Notes under the pieces: generated by a model
The model's database searches: none
What the model was told of the DNA's origin: nothing
Seen by the model: the letters and a program-made list of their open reading frames with translations, nothing else
In this document: in pieces, positions 47,550 through 57,868 of the stretch
Position numbering within the stretch: the stretch's first letter is position 1
How the letters are laid out: each line of letters begins with the position of its first letter
Program-made: the position numbers and the translations under genes
DNA from: Streptomyces sp. AC555_RSS877
Lineage (GTDB): Bacteria > Actinomycetota > Actinomycetes > Streptomycetales > Streptomycetaceae
Reading direction: 5' to 3'
Assembly (NCBI RefSeq): GCF_019049245.1
Contig: NZ_JAGMUK010000009.1
Location: 1-63,512 of the forward strand
DNA length: 63,512 bases

Positions 47550-50500
47550 GTGGCTGCTGGTGGTGTCCTCGTCGGACGCGGATACGTCTCGATCCGGCCG
47601 GAGTTCGAAGGGGACTGGTCCCGCTCCGTCACCTCGCGCGCATCGTCTGCGGGCAAGTCCGGGGCGAGCGCCTTCTCGAAGGCGTTCGGCGCCGGCCTGA
47701 AGGGTGTTGGCGCTCTGGCTGGCGTCGCCATCGGCGCGAACCTGGCCTCGGCTGCGGCCGGTGCTGCCGTTCTCGCGCCCGCTCTGGCCACGGCTGGCGC
47801 TGCCGCCGGCGCGCTGAAGATCGGTCTGTCGGGTGTGGGGGAGGCGTTCAAGGCTGCCTTCGCCGGTTCGTCAGCCGACGCGGGCGCGGCTGCCTCGGCG
47901 ACGAAGGCGGTCGAGAGCGCGCAGCGGGGGCTGGCAAACGCGCAGCGTTCCCTCGCAGACGCGCGCGTGGACGCGGCCAAGCGGGTCGCGGACGCGCAGC
48001 GGCAGGTCCAGGACGCCGAACGCGACCTGGCCGACGCGCAGCGCGACGCCCGCCAGGTACAGGGCGAGCTCAACGATGCCCGCCGCGAGGCGGCGCGCGC
48101 CCTGCAGGACATGAACCAGCAGCTCGCCGAATCGCATCTCGACGAGCGTGAAGCCGTCCTGCGCCTGAAGGAGGCGCAGGAAGAGCTCACAGCTGCCCAG
48201 CGCAAGCCGGGCGTCACCCCCGACGAGCTGGAGCGGCTCCGCATCAGCTACGAGCGGGCCAAGCTCAACCTGACCGAACAGCGCACCGAGACCAAGCGGC
48301 TCGCCGACGACACGAAGAAGGCCAACAAGGCCGGTGTCGAGGGCTCCGAGCAGGTGCTGTCGGTCAAGGAGCGCATCTCCGAGGCGAACCAGAACGTCGC
48401 CGACAAGGAGCGTGCTCTCGCCGACGCGCAGCGCGGCGTGGACGAGGCGCGCGCGGACGGCGCCCGGCAGGTCGCCGACGCGCAGCGGGCCGTCGCAGAC
48501 GCTGCCGCCGCCGTGGCGGACGCACAGGCCGCAGCCGCCGCGCAGACGTCGAAGTTCGACGAGGCCATGTCCAAGCTCGCACCCAACGCGCAGAGCTTCG
48601 TGCGGGCCGTCCAGGGCCTCGCCCCCGCGTGGGATGCCATGCGCCTGTCGGTACAGAACGAACTGTTCAAGGGCCTGGACTCCACCGTCACCACGCTGGG
48701 CCGCACCACCATTCCGATCCTGCAGCGCCAGCTGACCGCCACGGCGGGCGTGTGGAACGCCATGGCAAAGAACGCCGCCGGCGCCATCACCGAGATGGCG
48801 AAGACGGGTCTGCTCGACAAGATCCTCGCCGGGGCGACGGAAAACCTGCGGGTTTTCGAGAAGGCCCCGGGTCAGCTGCTCACCGCCTGGGGTCAGCTGG
48901 CGGTCGCCGCGCAGCCCGCGTTCAACGCACTGCTCACCCAGTTCGCCGGCGCCATCACCTCGTTCACCGACGGGATAGCCGCGAGCTTCGAGTCGGGCGG
49001 CCTGCAGCAGGCCATCGACACCGCATTCGGGATCCTCTCCCAGTTCGGGACGCTGCTCGGCAACGTCTTCGGCACCGTTCAGGAGATTTTCCGGGCCGCC
49101 TCCGATGCGGGCGCGCAGATCGTCGGTGCGCTCGGCGCCGTGTTCGGAGAGCTCGAACGCATCCTTGCGGCGCCTGAGATGCAGGCGCAGATGCGGTCGC
49201 TGTTCGCGTCGGTGGCGCAGATCGTCGGCGCGATCGTCCCCGTCATCGGGGCCGTGGTGCAGGCGGTCGTGCCGCTGATGGCGGCGATCGCCCAGCCGAT
49301 CGCCGTACTGGCTACGGCTCTGGGGCCGGTGCTGCAGCAGCTTGCGACGACGCTCGGCGCGGTACTGCTGCCGATCGTGGACGCGCTAGCCCCGGCGCTC
49401 GTGATGGTGGGGACGACGATCCTGCAGATCGTCCAGTCGGTGATGCCGCTCCTGCAGCCCATCGCCGCCTTGATCAGTGCGGTCATCACCGCTCTCGCGC
49501 CCGCACTCGCGCCCGTGCTCGCGATCACCACTCAGCTGATCAACCTGCTGGTCGGTCCGCTGACGCAGGTGATCCAGGCGCTGACTCCGACCCTCGTCGC
49601 AGTCGCCGACATCATCGCGCAGGTCTTCCGCGCCCTGGAGCCGATGCTCGCCCCTCTCGTCGGCCTGCTGACGACGGTGGCACAGCTCGTCGCCGACGTG
49701 TTCGCCGCCGCGCTGACAAATCTCATGGCCGTACTGCAGCCGCTCGTCGCGGTCGGCATGGAGCTGATCGAGGTCGTGTTCGCCGCTCTGGAACCGCTGC
49801 TGCCAGTGATCTCGGAGGCGTTCCAGGCGATCGGTGACGCCCTCCTCACGATGCTGCCGTCCCTCGCGGGCTTCGCCGGTGTGGCAGCTGCCCTGGTGGA
49901 GGGGCTGGCGCCGCTCATCCCGATCGGCGTGCAGCTCGTTACCACCGTCCTCGGCGCACTGATGCCGGTGCTGCCCGCTGTCGCCGACGCATTCGTGGGG
50001 ATTGCGACCGCGCTGCTGGCGATCGCGACGCCGCTGGCCGGGGTTGTCGCCTCCCTGGCGCAGCAGCTCGCCCCGGTCCTCGCTGACATCGCCCCCATCC
50101 TGGGGGAGTTCGTCGGCCTGCTCGCAAGCACGCTGGCTCAGGTGCTGCCGCCGCTCACCGAGGCGCTCCTCATCCTGGTGGACGCCTTCTCCCCGCTGTT
50201 CCCGGTTCTCGGGGAGCTGCTCGGGATGGTCCTGGATATGGCGGCGGGCGTGCTGATGCAGCTGCTGCCGACGCTCCTGGAGCTGGTGCAGGCCGTCGTG
50301 CAACTCGCGGTGGCGCTGCTGCCGATCCTGCCGCCGCTGGCCCAGATCGTCGGCCTGGTCCTGGAGTTGGCTGTCAGCGTGCTCTCGTGGCTGCTGCCCC
50401 CGCTGCTGGACCTGGTCGGATTCCTGGTCGGTGTCTTCGTATCCGCGCTGTCCACCGTCATCGGATGGGTGTCCGGGCTGGTCGGCGCCATCGCCAGCCT

Positions 50501-52142
50501 TGTGACGTGGGTGACCACGCACTTGGGTCCGGCTTTCCGGTGGCTCAACGAGAAGGTTGTGCAGCACTGGAAGGCGATCCGTGAGGGAATCCTGTGGGCG
50601 TGGGAGCGGGTCATCCGCCCGACGTTCCAGTTCCTGAGCGGCGGCATCCGCAACCTGGGCGGCGTCTTCCGCTGGCTGCGCGACAACGCCGTCAAGCCAG
50701 TCTGGGATGGCATCAGGGCCACCATCTCCGGCGTGTGGAAGTACGGCATCAAGCCGGTGTTCGACACCCTCAGGGCCGCGGTCAGCACGGTGGCAGCCTC
50801 GTTCGACACGGCCCGCAAGGCGATCAAGATTGCCTGGGACAGGCTGAAGGCGATCACTCGGGCGCCCGTGCAGTTCATCGTCGACGTGGTCTACAACCAG
50901 GGCATCCGAGGCGTCTGGAACCAGATTGCCGGCGCGTTCGGCGCGAAGAAGCTCGACAAGTTCGCGTTCGCCCGCGGCGGTATCCTGCCCGGCTACACGC
51001 CGGGCAGGGACCCGCACAAGTTCTACAGCCCCTCAGGTATGGCGCTGGAAATGTCCGGCGGCGAAGCGATCATGAGGCCCGAGTTCACGCGCGGCGCCGG
51101 ATCCCAGTTCGTGAACTACTTCAACCACCTGGCGAAGTCGTCTGGCGCAGACGGCGTCCGCAAGGCCCTGGCGCCCGTACTGGGCGGCAACCCCGACACG
51201 CCTATCGACCGCTCGCTGCGCTATGCGAACGGCGGCGTGCACCAGGCGTTCGCGGACGGCGGCATCTTCGGATGGATCAAATCTGCTGCGTCAGCGACGG
51301 TCGGTGCTGGTTCAGCCGTGTGGAACACGGTGAAGAAGGGCGCGTCGTGGCTGACGGACACGCTCGAAGCCTCCGCGCGGGCGGGTATGCGGCACGCCGT
51401 CGACCCGCTACTGAAGCAGTTCCCCGGCATGGACACCCAACTGGGGCAGATGCTGCGGCGGATGCCGGACAAGATCCTCGACGCCCTGTTCGGCTACAGC
51501 AAGGAAGCCGACAAGCGGGGCGGCGGAGGCATCGGCGGCCCCCGCATCCAGGCGGCCCTGAAGTGGGCCAAAACCCAGAACGGCAAGCCCTATCAATGGG
51601 CAGGCAACGGAAACCCGTCCTGGGACTGCTCCGGCTTCATGTCCGCGATCGAGTCCGTCATCCGAGGCCAGAAGCCGCACCGGCGTTGGTCGACGCACGC
51701 CTTCCACGGCAAGACCGCCCCACCCGGCTGGGTCCTGAACGGCAACAGTCCGTTCCGGGTCGGGATCACCGCGGACGGCGTCGGCCACACCGCGGGCACC
51801 CTCGGCAAAACCAGAGTCGAGTCGCGTGGCGGGGACGGCGTCATCGTCGGCCCCCGGGCGCGCGGATACAACAGCCCGCTGTTCAACAGCTGGTACGGCT
51901 GCCAGCCCGGCAAGTACGACGCCGGCGGATTCCTCCAGCCCGGTTTCAACCTTGCCTACAACGGGACCGGGAAGCCCGAACCGGTTCTGACCGGGGCCCA
52001 GTTCAACGCCCTGACAGCCCGCGGCACGGACGACCCGATCACGGTGGAAATCCACGCCAGGGACGAGGCGCTCGCCGACTTCATCGACGTGCGCGTCCAC
52101 CGCAACAACCAGGAACTCATCTCCGTCATCAACTCGGGCTAA
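47550..52142 (+). CDS. Tape measure protein with C-terminal NlpC/P60-type peptidase
   Basis: 1530 residues from GTG 47550, the longest gene, as expected for the protein that sets tail length. Gly/Ala N-terminus, coiled-coil region (about 110-340, rich in ADAQR repeats), and a very long hydrophobic, Val/Ala/Leu/Pro-rich repeat region (about 500-980). Near the C-terminus, WAKTQNGKPYQWAGNGNPSW then DCSGF (Cys1360) and His1413 match an NlpC/P60-like domain, suggesting a role in opening the cell wall at infection. Confidence 0.9.
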   Translation: MAAGGVLVGRGYVSIRPEFEGDWSRSVTSRASSAGKSGASAFSKAFGAGLKGVGALAGVAIGANLASAAAGAAVLAPALATAGAAAGALKIGLSGVGEAFKAAFAGSSADAGAAASATKAVESAQRGLANAQRSLADARVDAAKRVADAQRQVQDAERDLADAQRDARQVQGELNDARREAARALQDMNQQLAESHLDEREAVLRLKEAQEELTAAQRKPGVTPDELERLRISYERAKLNLTEQRTETKRLADDTKKANKAGVEGSEQVLSVKERISEANQNVADKERALADAQRGVDEARADGARQVADAQRAVADAAAAVADAQAAAAAQTSKFDEAMSKLAPNAQSFVRAVQGLAPAWDAMRLSVQNELFKGLDSTVTTLGRTTIPILQRQLTATAGVWNAMAKNAAGAITEMAKTGLLDKILAGATENLRVFEKAPGQLLTAWGQLAVAAQPAFNALLTQFAGAITSFTDGIAASFESGGLQQAIDTAFGILSQFGTLLGNVFGTVQEIFRAASDAGAQIVGALGAVFGELERILAAPEMQAQMRSLFASVAQIVGAIVPVIGAVVQAVVPLMAAIAQPIAVLATALGPVLQQLATTLGAVLLPIVDALAPALVMVGTTILQIVQSVMPLLQPIAALISAVITALAPALAPVLAITTQLINLLVGPLTQVIQALTPTLVAVADIIAQVFRALEPMLAPLVGLLTTVAQLVADVFAAALTNLMAVLQPLVAVGMELIEVVFAALEPLLPVISEAFQAIGDALLTMLPSLAGFAGVAAALVEGLAPLIPIGVQLVTTVLGALMPVLPAVADAFVGIATALLAIATPLAGVVASLAQQLAPVLADIAPILGEFVGLLASTLAQVLPPLTEALLILVDAFSPLFPVLGELLGMVLDMAAGVLMQLLPTLLELVQAVVQLAVALLPILPPLAQIVGLVLELAVSVLSWLLPPLLDLVGFLVGVFVSALSTVIGWVSGLVGAIASLVTWVTTHLGPAFRWLNEKVVQHWKAIREGILWAWERVIRPTFQFLSGGIRNLGGVFRWLRDNAVKPVWDGIRATISGVWKYGIKPVFDTLRAAVSTVAASFDTARKAIKIAWDRLKAITRAPVQFIVDVVYNQGIRGVWNQIAGAFGAKKLDKFAFARGGILPGYTPGRDPHKFYSPSGMALEMSGGEAIMRPEFTRGAGSQFVNYFNHLAKSSGADGVRKALAPVLGGNPDTPIDRSLRYANGGVHQAFADGGIFGWIKSAASATVGAGSAVWNTVKKGASWLTDTLEASARAGMRHAVDPLLKQFPGMDTQLGQMLRRMPDKILDALFGYSKEADKRGGGGIGGPRIQAALKWAKTQNGKPYQWAGNGNPSWDCSGFMSAIESVIRGQKPHRRWSTHAFHGKTAPPGWVLNGNSPFRVGITADGVGHTAGTLGKTRVESRGGDGVIVGPRARGYNSPLFNSWYGCQPGKYDAGGFLQPGFNLAYNGTGKPEPVLTGAQFNALTARGTDDPITVEIHARDEALADFIDVRVHRNNQELISVINSG

Positions 52143-52152
52143 GGAGGTTCCC

Positions 52153-54387
52153 TTGGCAATTCCCGGAAACCTCCTCAGCCAGACCACGGAGTCCATCGAC
52201 CCGAACACGAGTGGATGGACCCCGAAGCTCAACTGCGTGATCATCAAAGGCACCGGGGGGAGGAACGGGGACGGCTGCCTCGCCGTCCGGTCCGTGGCCG
52301 CGGGGGAGATGCAGGCACGCACCGTCTCCTCCTACCCCGTCGTGGCGGGAACCGTCTACGAGACGTTCGCCGACACGGCCGGGGTGGTGGGGGAGCGGAT
52401 CGGGATCCGCTGGCTCGCCCACGGCGGCCTCGAAGTCGGCATCACCTGGTCGACAACGACGACGGGATCCTCCTCGTCGTGGCACCGGGTGAGCGTGGCC
52501 GGGGTCGCCCCGCCGATCGCCATCCAGGCGCAAGTCCTGCTGTCGTCGACCGAGGTCGGCGTGAACGTCGCCCACTACTGGGAGAACGTCTACCTCGGAC
52601 TGCCGATCACCACCCAGGGCAACCTGCTGCCCTTCAACACGGAGTCCACCGAGGTCGACGCGTCCGGGTGGGCGCCCGTCGTCAACGCGAGCATCTCCCG
52701 CCAGGTGCCGGTCATGTCCTGGGCCGTCGACAACTACCTCGCTGGCGGACACACGCTGGCGATGACGGCGGTCGCCGCAGGCAACGCGTCGATTCTGGCC
52801 GTCGACCGGCCCACCGTGACGCCGGGCGAGGAGTACCTCGCCTACGCCTACCTCCAGCCGCCAACGATCGCGTCGACAGCGTGGATCGAACTCCGCTTCT
52901 ACGACACCAACGACAACCAGGTCGGCGCCCAGAGGTCGACGCTGGCGCCGCCCACGCCGGCGACGGGCATGTACCGGCAACGGGCATCAATGGTGGCGCC
53001 GGCGAACGCCGCGACCTGCTCGGTGGCGGCTGGCCTGGATTCGGCGTCGGCCGGGCAGGTTCTGCGCCTGGAGACCTCGGTCGTCATCGTGGCGCCGAAA
53101 CTGCAGGCCGGGTCACTTCTGTCGTATGCGGACTCCAGCTTCGAACAGGGTGTCGGCGGCTGGACGGCAACCTCGGGCGTGGCCACGCTGGCCCGCACCA
53201 CACCGTGGGGCGCCTCGTTCTTTTCGGGCTCGTATGCGCTCGCGGTCACCTCGTCGACCGCCACCGCCTCGACAATCCGCTCCAGCATGGTCGGCGGGAT
53301 CGTCGAAGGTGAAAACTTCCGGGCCCAGCCCATCGTCCATGCGGCAGCCGGCGCCTGGTCCACAGTGGGCGTCCGAATGCGCTGGTACGACGCGGTCGGA
53401 GCGGATCTCGGCACATCCACGGCAACCAACTACGGGATCCCCGGCTCATCCTGGTACGCGCTGGCCTCCGATGCGGTCGCACCGGCAGGCGCCACCCAGG
53501 CCGCAGTCGAACTCGTCGCCACCGCATCCGCGACGTCCAGCGTCCTGCACGTGAACCAGGTCGTCTTGTGGCAGGTGCTGCCGCAGACCGCGGTCACAGC
53601 CGACAGCGACGCCGGGTACGTCACGCTGACGCTGCGAGAGCTGCCGCTCGACTACCAGGTCAGCGTGCACCGGGTCGCGGAAGACGGATCCCGCACCCTG
53701 GTACGCGGCCCGGACGGGCTGATCGACCAGCAGCTCATCGCATCCGACCTCATGGTGATCGAAGACCACGAGGCCCCGATGGGCGTGCAGGTCTACTACA
53801 CGATCACCATCTACGATCCGGCCGGCGTACTCGCTTCCACACGGTCATCATCGGCGATCACGCTCACCCTCGCCGACAGCGACGAATGCTGGCTGAAGGA
53901 CCCCGGCAACCCGCAGCGCAACCTCCGGGTGATGATGCAGCGGGCCCCTGACTGGCAGCGGCCCATCGAGCAGGCCACGTTCGTCGTGCGGGGCCGAAGA
54001 AACAAAGTCGTCCTGTCCGGGCGGCGGCAGGGGCTGGAGGGCGACCTCGCCATCTGGACACGCTCCGACGAGGAACGCGACGGCCTGCACCTGCTGCTCG
54101 ACTCAGGGAACACGCTGCTGTGGCAGACGATGCCGGGCATGGGCGTCGACGACCTGTACGTCAACGTCGCGCAAGCCACCGAATCCCGTATCGGTCCGCT
54201 GGCCCAGGAGAAGTGGCGGGCGTGGACGCTGCCCATGGTCGAGACGGACATGCCCGTCACCACCGGCGTCAACGGCTCCGGCGGCCGGACCTGGCAGGAC
54301 ATCCTGACCGAGTTCACCACCTGGCAGGACATCCTCGACACGTTCGCCACCTGGGAGGACGTACTCCTGAACCGCCGGAAGGGGTAA
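52153..54387 (+). CDS. Minor tail protein with repeated carbohydrate-binding-like domains
   Basis: 744 residues from TTG 52153 with AAGGAGG upstream. Three jelly-roll/CBM-like repeats occupy roughly residues 1-150, 155-315 and 320-475, each starting with a 'N/S-F-E…GW' type motif. A region resembling a distal tail protein follows. The C-terminus holds three TW[QE]D[IV]L repeats (TWQDILTEF, TWQDILDTF, TWEDVLLNR). Probably at the tail tip and sugar binding. Confidence 0.75.
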   Translation: MAIPGNLLSQTTESIDPNTSGWTPKLNCVIIKGTGGRNGDGCLAVRSVAAGEMQARTVSSYPVVAGTVYETFADTAGVVGERIGIRWLAHGGLEVGITWSTTTTGSSSSWHRVSVAGVAPPIAIQAQVLLSSTEVGVNVAHYWENVYLGLPITTQGNLLPFNTESTEVDASGWAPVVNASISRQVPVMSWAVDNYLAGGHTLAMTAVAAGNASILAVDRPTVTPGEEYLAYAYLQPPTIASTAWIELRFYDTNDNQVGAQRSTLAPPTPATGMYRQRASMVAPANAATCSVAAGLDSASAGQVLRLETSVVIVAPKLQAGSLLSYADSSFEQGVGGWTATSGVATLARTTPWGASFFSGSYALAVTSSTATASTIRSSMVGGIVEGENFRAQPIVHAAAGAWSTVGVRMRWYDAVGADLGTSTATNYGIPGSSWYALASDAVAPAGATQAAVELVATASATSSVLHVNQVVLWQVLPQTAVTADSDAGYVTLTLRELPLDYQVSVHRVAEDGSRTLVRGPDGLIDQQLIASDLMVIEDHEAPMGVQVYYTITIYDPAGVLASTRSSSAITLTLADSDECWLKDPGNPQRNLRVMMQRAPDWQRPIEQATFVVRGRRNKVVLSGRRQGLEGDLAIWTRSDEERDGLHLLLDSGNTLLWQTMPGMGVDDLYVNVAQATESRIGPLAQEKWRAWTLPMVETDMPVTTGVNGSGGRTWQDILTEFTTWQDILDTFATWEDVLLNRRKG

Positions 54388-54389
54388 GC

Positions 54390-55481
54390 GTGTACCCCGT
54401 CTCTGACCGGTTCCCGAAACGGCTCACCGAGGACCACACTCCCGTCACGCAGGTGAGTCTGTTCCTGACCACGGGCCAAGTCATCGACCTGCCGCACACA
54501 GGCGGGTCAGTGACCGTCGACGGGGCGCAAGCGATCCGCCGTACCTGCACCGTCACCTGCCCGGACCCGACGCTCATTCCCCGCACCCCCGCCGACGAAC
54601 TGGCCACCTACGGGGCAAGGATGCGGATCGCCCGAGGAGTCGACTACGGTGACGGCACCCAAGAACTGATACCGCTCGGCGTGTTCCGCCTGGACGACGT
54701 CGACGGCGACGTCTCCGAAGGCTCGGTCACGCTGACCGGCAGCGACCTCGCGATCATCGTGCAGGACGACAAATTCACTGCGCCCTACCGGGTGACCGGC
54801 ACCGTGGTCAGCGCCATCACCGAGATCATTCAACGCAGCATCCCCGGCGCGGACATCATCAGCCAGATCACCAACACGGTCATCGGCAGCCGCGTCTTCG
54901 CCGTCGAAGCGGACCCGTGGGCGGGTGTACAGGAGATTGCCGCAGCCGCCGGCGCGGAGTGCTACGCCAGCCCCGACGGCGAGTTCATCATCGCCACCCT
55001 CCCGGACCTGGCGACGACGGAGCCCGTGTGGGCGATCGAAGCGGTCGAGGGCGGCGCCTACATCTCCGGCCAGCGCGCCATGAGCAGCAAGGCCGTCCAC
55101 AACGGGGTACTCGCCCGCGGGGAGAACACGTCGGACAACGCCCCGCCCGTCTCCTACCTGGCCACCGACAACGACCCCAACTCGCCGACGTACTGGGGCG
55201 GCCCGTTCGGCAGACGCCCCACGTTCCACAACTCGTCCACGCTCATCACCACCGGCGCATGCCAAGCCGCCGCAACCGTCATCCTCGCCAAGGCGAAAGC
55301 ACCCAACGCGTCCGGCGACATCTCCAGCCTGCCCAACCCGGCGCTCGAACCAGGCGACGTACTGCGAGTGCAGCACGAGGACGGCAGCCGCGAACTCCAC
55401 CAAGTCGCCGCATTCACCGTGCCGCTCGACCTCGGCGGGGACTTCCCGATCAGCACCATCTCGGCGAAGGAGGACGCGTGA
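54390..55481 (+). CDS. Minor tail protein, DUF5047-like
   Basis: 363 residues from GTG 54390. Conserved tail-tip features: VSDRFPKRLTEDHTPVTQVS at the start, VDGAQAIRRTCTVTCPD, and a C-terminal ALEPGDVLRVQHEDGSRELH. Proteins with this pattern occupy the tail-hub position after the distal tail protein in actinophages. Confidence 0.75.
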   Translation: MYPVSDRFPKRLTEDHTPVTQVSLFLTTGQVIDLPHTGGSVTVDGAQAIRRTCTVTCPDPTLIPRTPADELATYGARMRIARGVDYGDGTQELIPLGVFRLDDVDGDVSEGSVTLTGSDLAIIVQDDKFTAPYRVTGTVVSAITEIIQRSIPGADIISQITNTVIGSRVFAVEADPWAGVQEIAAAAGAECYASPDGEFIIATLPDLATTEPVWAIEAVEGGAYISGQRAMSSKAVHNGVLARGENTSDNAPPVSYLATDNDPNSPTYWGGPFGRRPTFHNSSTLITTGACQAAATVILAKAKAPNASGDISSLPNPALEPGDVLRVQHEDGSRELHQVAAFTVPLDLGGDFPISTISAKEDA

Positions 55482-56077
55482 AACCGGCACCCTCCATCAA
55501 CCGGGACCTGGCCGCGGCGATCGCACGCAGGGCGCAGCGGGTGGGGGAGGAGTCGCCGTCGGTGCGCGGCTCCGACTGGCGAACCGCCACGGTCACAGCG
55601 GACAACGGGGACGGCACCGTGGACGCCGACGGCATCGAAAGCATCCGCTGCATGGAGTCCTATGTGCTGCCCGCAGCCGGCGACGTCATCCGCATCGACC
55701 AGTCCAGCAACGGCAACTGGGTGGCCGTGGGAAGACTCGCCACAAGCAGCGGCTGGACGAGCCTCACCCTAGCCGCCGGCTTTCAGAACCCGGGCCACGG
55801 CTACACCGCCTCCTACCTGCGGGAGGGCCGCCGCATCTGGCTGCGAGGCCGTGTCGGGCCGACGGCGGGCACGATCGCCGACGGCGCCACCCTGCTCACT
55901 CTGCCTGCGGCGATCCGACCCAGCGAGACGGCGGCGTGGGCCGTCACCCGCGACGCCTCCGTCTTCCCGGCCGTGGTCCGCCTGGAAATCGTCCCCACCA
56001 CCGGGGTTCTGCGCACCTACCAGTCCTCGAACCTCCCGCTCTGGGTGGGGCTCGACGGCATCTCGTACACGATCTAG
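55478..56077 (+). CDS. Minor tail protein
   Basis: 199 residues from GTG 55478 (GTGA overlap). N-terminal helix, OB-like segment (TVTADNGDGTVDADGIESIR…VAVGRLATSSGW), then a C-terminal beta domain typical of tail appendages (LREGRRIWLRGRVGPTAGTI). Confidence 0.65.
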   Translation: MKPAPSINRDLAAAIARRAQRVGEESPSVRGSDWRTATVTADNGDGTVDADGIESIRCMESYVLPAAGDVIRIDQSSNGNWVAVGRLATSSGWTSLTLAAGFQNPGHGYTASYLREGRRIWLRGRVGPTAGTIADGATLLTLPAAIRPSETAAWAVTRDASVFPAVVRLEIVPTTGVLRTYQSSNLPLWVGLDGISYTI

Positions 56078-56086
56078 GGAGGCCGC

Positions 56087-56677
56087 GTGCCCACCACCGA
56101 CGACTACGGGCAGGGCGTCAACATCGCGTCCCTCACCGACGCCCCCGACGCCAGCAAGCTCGCCAAGGACATCGCCAACGCGATCGCCCAACGCTCCATC
56201 ATGCGGTTCGCGTCCGCCTCCGAGCGTGGCGCCACCCTCGACGATCCCGAAGAGGGCATGCCGACGTGGCTGAACGACGTCAACCGGCTGGAGATCTACA
56301 ACGGCAGCGGGTGGATCACGCCGGAGCCCACTCTCGTCAGCGGCACCACCGGCCTGTCCGCATCCTCCGGCTTCAGCGTGAACGACTTCACCGGCTACCG
56401 GCAGGGCCGCACGACGGTCCTCGACATCTACCTGAACCGCACCGGCTCCACCATCCAGTCCACCAACGGGAACATCGCCGACACGGTGTGCTGCGTCGTC
56501 CCCACCAGCTGGCGCCCCACTCACGACATGGTCGCCGGCTGCTACGACACCGGCGTCGTCCACGGGGGTTTCGTCCTCGGCGTCGACGGCATCGTCACCC
56601 TCCGCACCGCCTCCAACGACCTCGCCAACAACACGAACCTGCGGCTGCACGTCTCGTTCCTGCGCACCACCTTCTAA
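56087..56677 (+). CDS. Tail fibre / minor tail protein
   Basis: 196 residues from GTG 56087. TTDDYGQGVNIASLTDAPDA and MPTWLNDVNRLEIYNGSGWI are common in actinophage tail fibres; the C-terminal domain is beta-rich. Last virion gene before lysis. Confidence 0.7.
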   Translation: MPTTDDYGQGVNIASLTDAPDASKLAKDIANAIAQRSIMRFASASERGATLDDPEEGMPTWLNDVNRLEIYNGSGWITPEPTLVSGTTGLSASSGFSVNDFTGYRQGRTTVLDIYLNRTGSTIQSTNGNIADTVCCVVPTSWRPTHDMVAGCYDTGVVHGGFVLGVDGIVTLRTASNDLANNTNLRLHVSFLRTTF

Positions 56678-56740
56678 CCCGCAACAACCCGCTCGCGCCC
56701 CGAGTTGGGCGCCCTTTACATGCTCAGAGAGGGGGCCGCC

Positions 56741-57505
56741 TTGAAGCTGGTCACTCGATCCCAGTGGGGTGCCCGCGCCTACCGCACTCCCAACGGGGCC
56801 ACCCCGTACAGCCGGCCGCGGCGCGGCGTGAAACTCCACTACCTCGGCACCGCCTACAGCGACCGCGCGCACGACAAGTGTGACGACTACGTGCGGCAGA
56901 TCCAGGCCCAGCACATGGACGGGAACGGCTGGTCCGACATCGGCTACAGCTTCGTCGTCTGCACCCACGGCTACGTGTACGAAGGCCGCGGCCTCAAGCG
57001 CCGCAACAGCGCAAACGGCTCCACGACCCTCAACGACCAGGACTACGCGGTACTGCTGATGGTCGGCTCGTCCGGCCTGACCAAGCCCACCACCGCGCAG
57101 TTGGACGGCGCACGCGACGCCATCGACTACTGCCGTGCGGAAGGTCCGGCCGGCGCCTGGATCGGCGGACACCGAGACGGCTACCCCACCGCCTGCCCCG
57201 GAGACGTCGTCTACGCGTGGGTCAAAGCGGGGGCACCCCGACCGGCGGCCACACCGCCGAAGACCGCCACGCCTCAGGAGACCGCCGTGACCGAAGCAGA
57301 AATGGACCGGATCGCCGACAAGGTCGTCGACCGACTCCTGGCCGCCGACAAATTCAACGCTCCGACGGACGCCGCGGACTACAGCGACGACCCGAAAAAC
57401 CCCGGCCACTACTGGTCCGGGCGCACCGTGTTCCGCGACCTCGTCACCCGCGTCCGCCGCATCGACAAGGCGGTCGCCGAGCTCGCCGCAAAGAAGGAGT
57501 CCTGA
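56741..57505 (+). CDS. Endolysin, N-acetylmuramoyl-L-alanine amidase
   Basis: 254 residues from TTG 56741 with AGAGGGGG 6 bases upstream; ATG 56720 in the same frame is an alternative. Amidase_2/PGRP fold with zinc ligands His33 (KLHYLG), His144 (GGHRDG) and Cys152 (TACPG), as in T7 lysozyme. The C-terminal 90 residues, after a Pro/Thr linker, form a helical region that may bind wall or mediate oligomerisation. Cleaves peptidoglycan at lysis. Confidence 0.9.
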   Translation: MKLVTRSQWGARAYRTPNGATPYSRPRRGVKLHYLGTAYSDRAHDKCDDYVRQIQAQHMDGNGWSDIGYSFVVCTHGYVYEGRGLKRRNSANGSTTLNDQDYAVLLMVGSSGLTKPTTAQLDGARDAIDYCRAEGPAGAWIGGHRDGYPTACPGDVVYAWVKAGAPRPAATPPKTATPQETAVTEAEMDRIADKVVDRLLAADKFNAPTDAADYSDDPKNPGHYWSGRTVFRDLVTRVRRIDKAVAELAAKKES

Positions 57506-57508
57506 TCC

Positions 57509-57868
57509 ATGAAGATCTTCGGCAGAGAGCCCGCTCTCATCATCGCCACCGTATCCGCGGCCCTGTCCCTGCTGGTCACCTTCCAGTTCGGGCTGTCCGC
57601 CGAGCAGGCCGGTGCGGTCGTCGCCGTCATCTCCGCGGTGTTCGCCGTGGCGACCGCCGCCGTCACCCGCCCCATCGCTCCCAGCGCGTTCACCGGCCTC
57701 GTCGCCGCGGTCGCCGCCCTGCTCGCCGCCTACGGTCTGGAACTGTCCGCCGAGAAGGTCGGCGCACTGAACGCGGTCGTTCTCGCAGGGCTCGCCCTGA
57801 TGACTCGCGGCCAGGTCTCCCCGGCCTCCCCGACGGCGCCCGCGAGCACGCCGCCCCGGAGCGTCTGA
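57509..57868 (+). CDS. Holin candidate
   Basis: 119 residues from ATG 57509, three bases after the endolysin. Three hydrophobic segments (about 10-28, 33-53, 60-78) and a Pro/Ser tail; the motif 'QFGLSAEQAGAVVAVISAVF' is typical of actinophage holins. Would permeabilise the membrane for lysis. Confidence 0.75.
   Translation: MKIFGREPALIIATVSAALSLLVTFQFGLSAEQAGAVVAVISAVFAVATAAVTRPIAPSAFTGLVAAVAALLAAYGLELSAEKVGALNAVVLAGLALMTRGQVSPASPTAPASTPPRSV

Noticed and set aside
49386..51017. 543-codon open frame on the minus strand opposite the tape measure gene
   Set aside because: It is antisense to a clear gene. The product is Arg/Gln/Asp low complexity, an artefact of the GC-rich third positions, with no ribosome site or neighbours.
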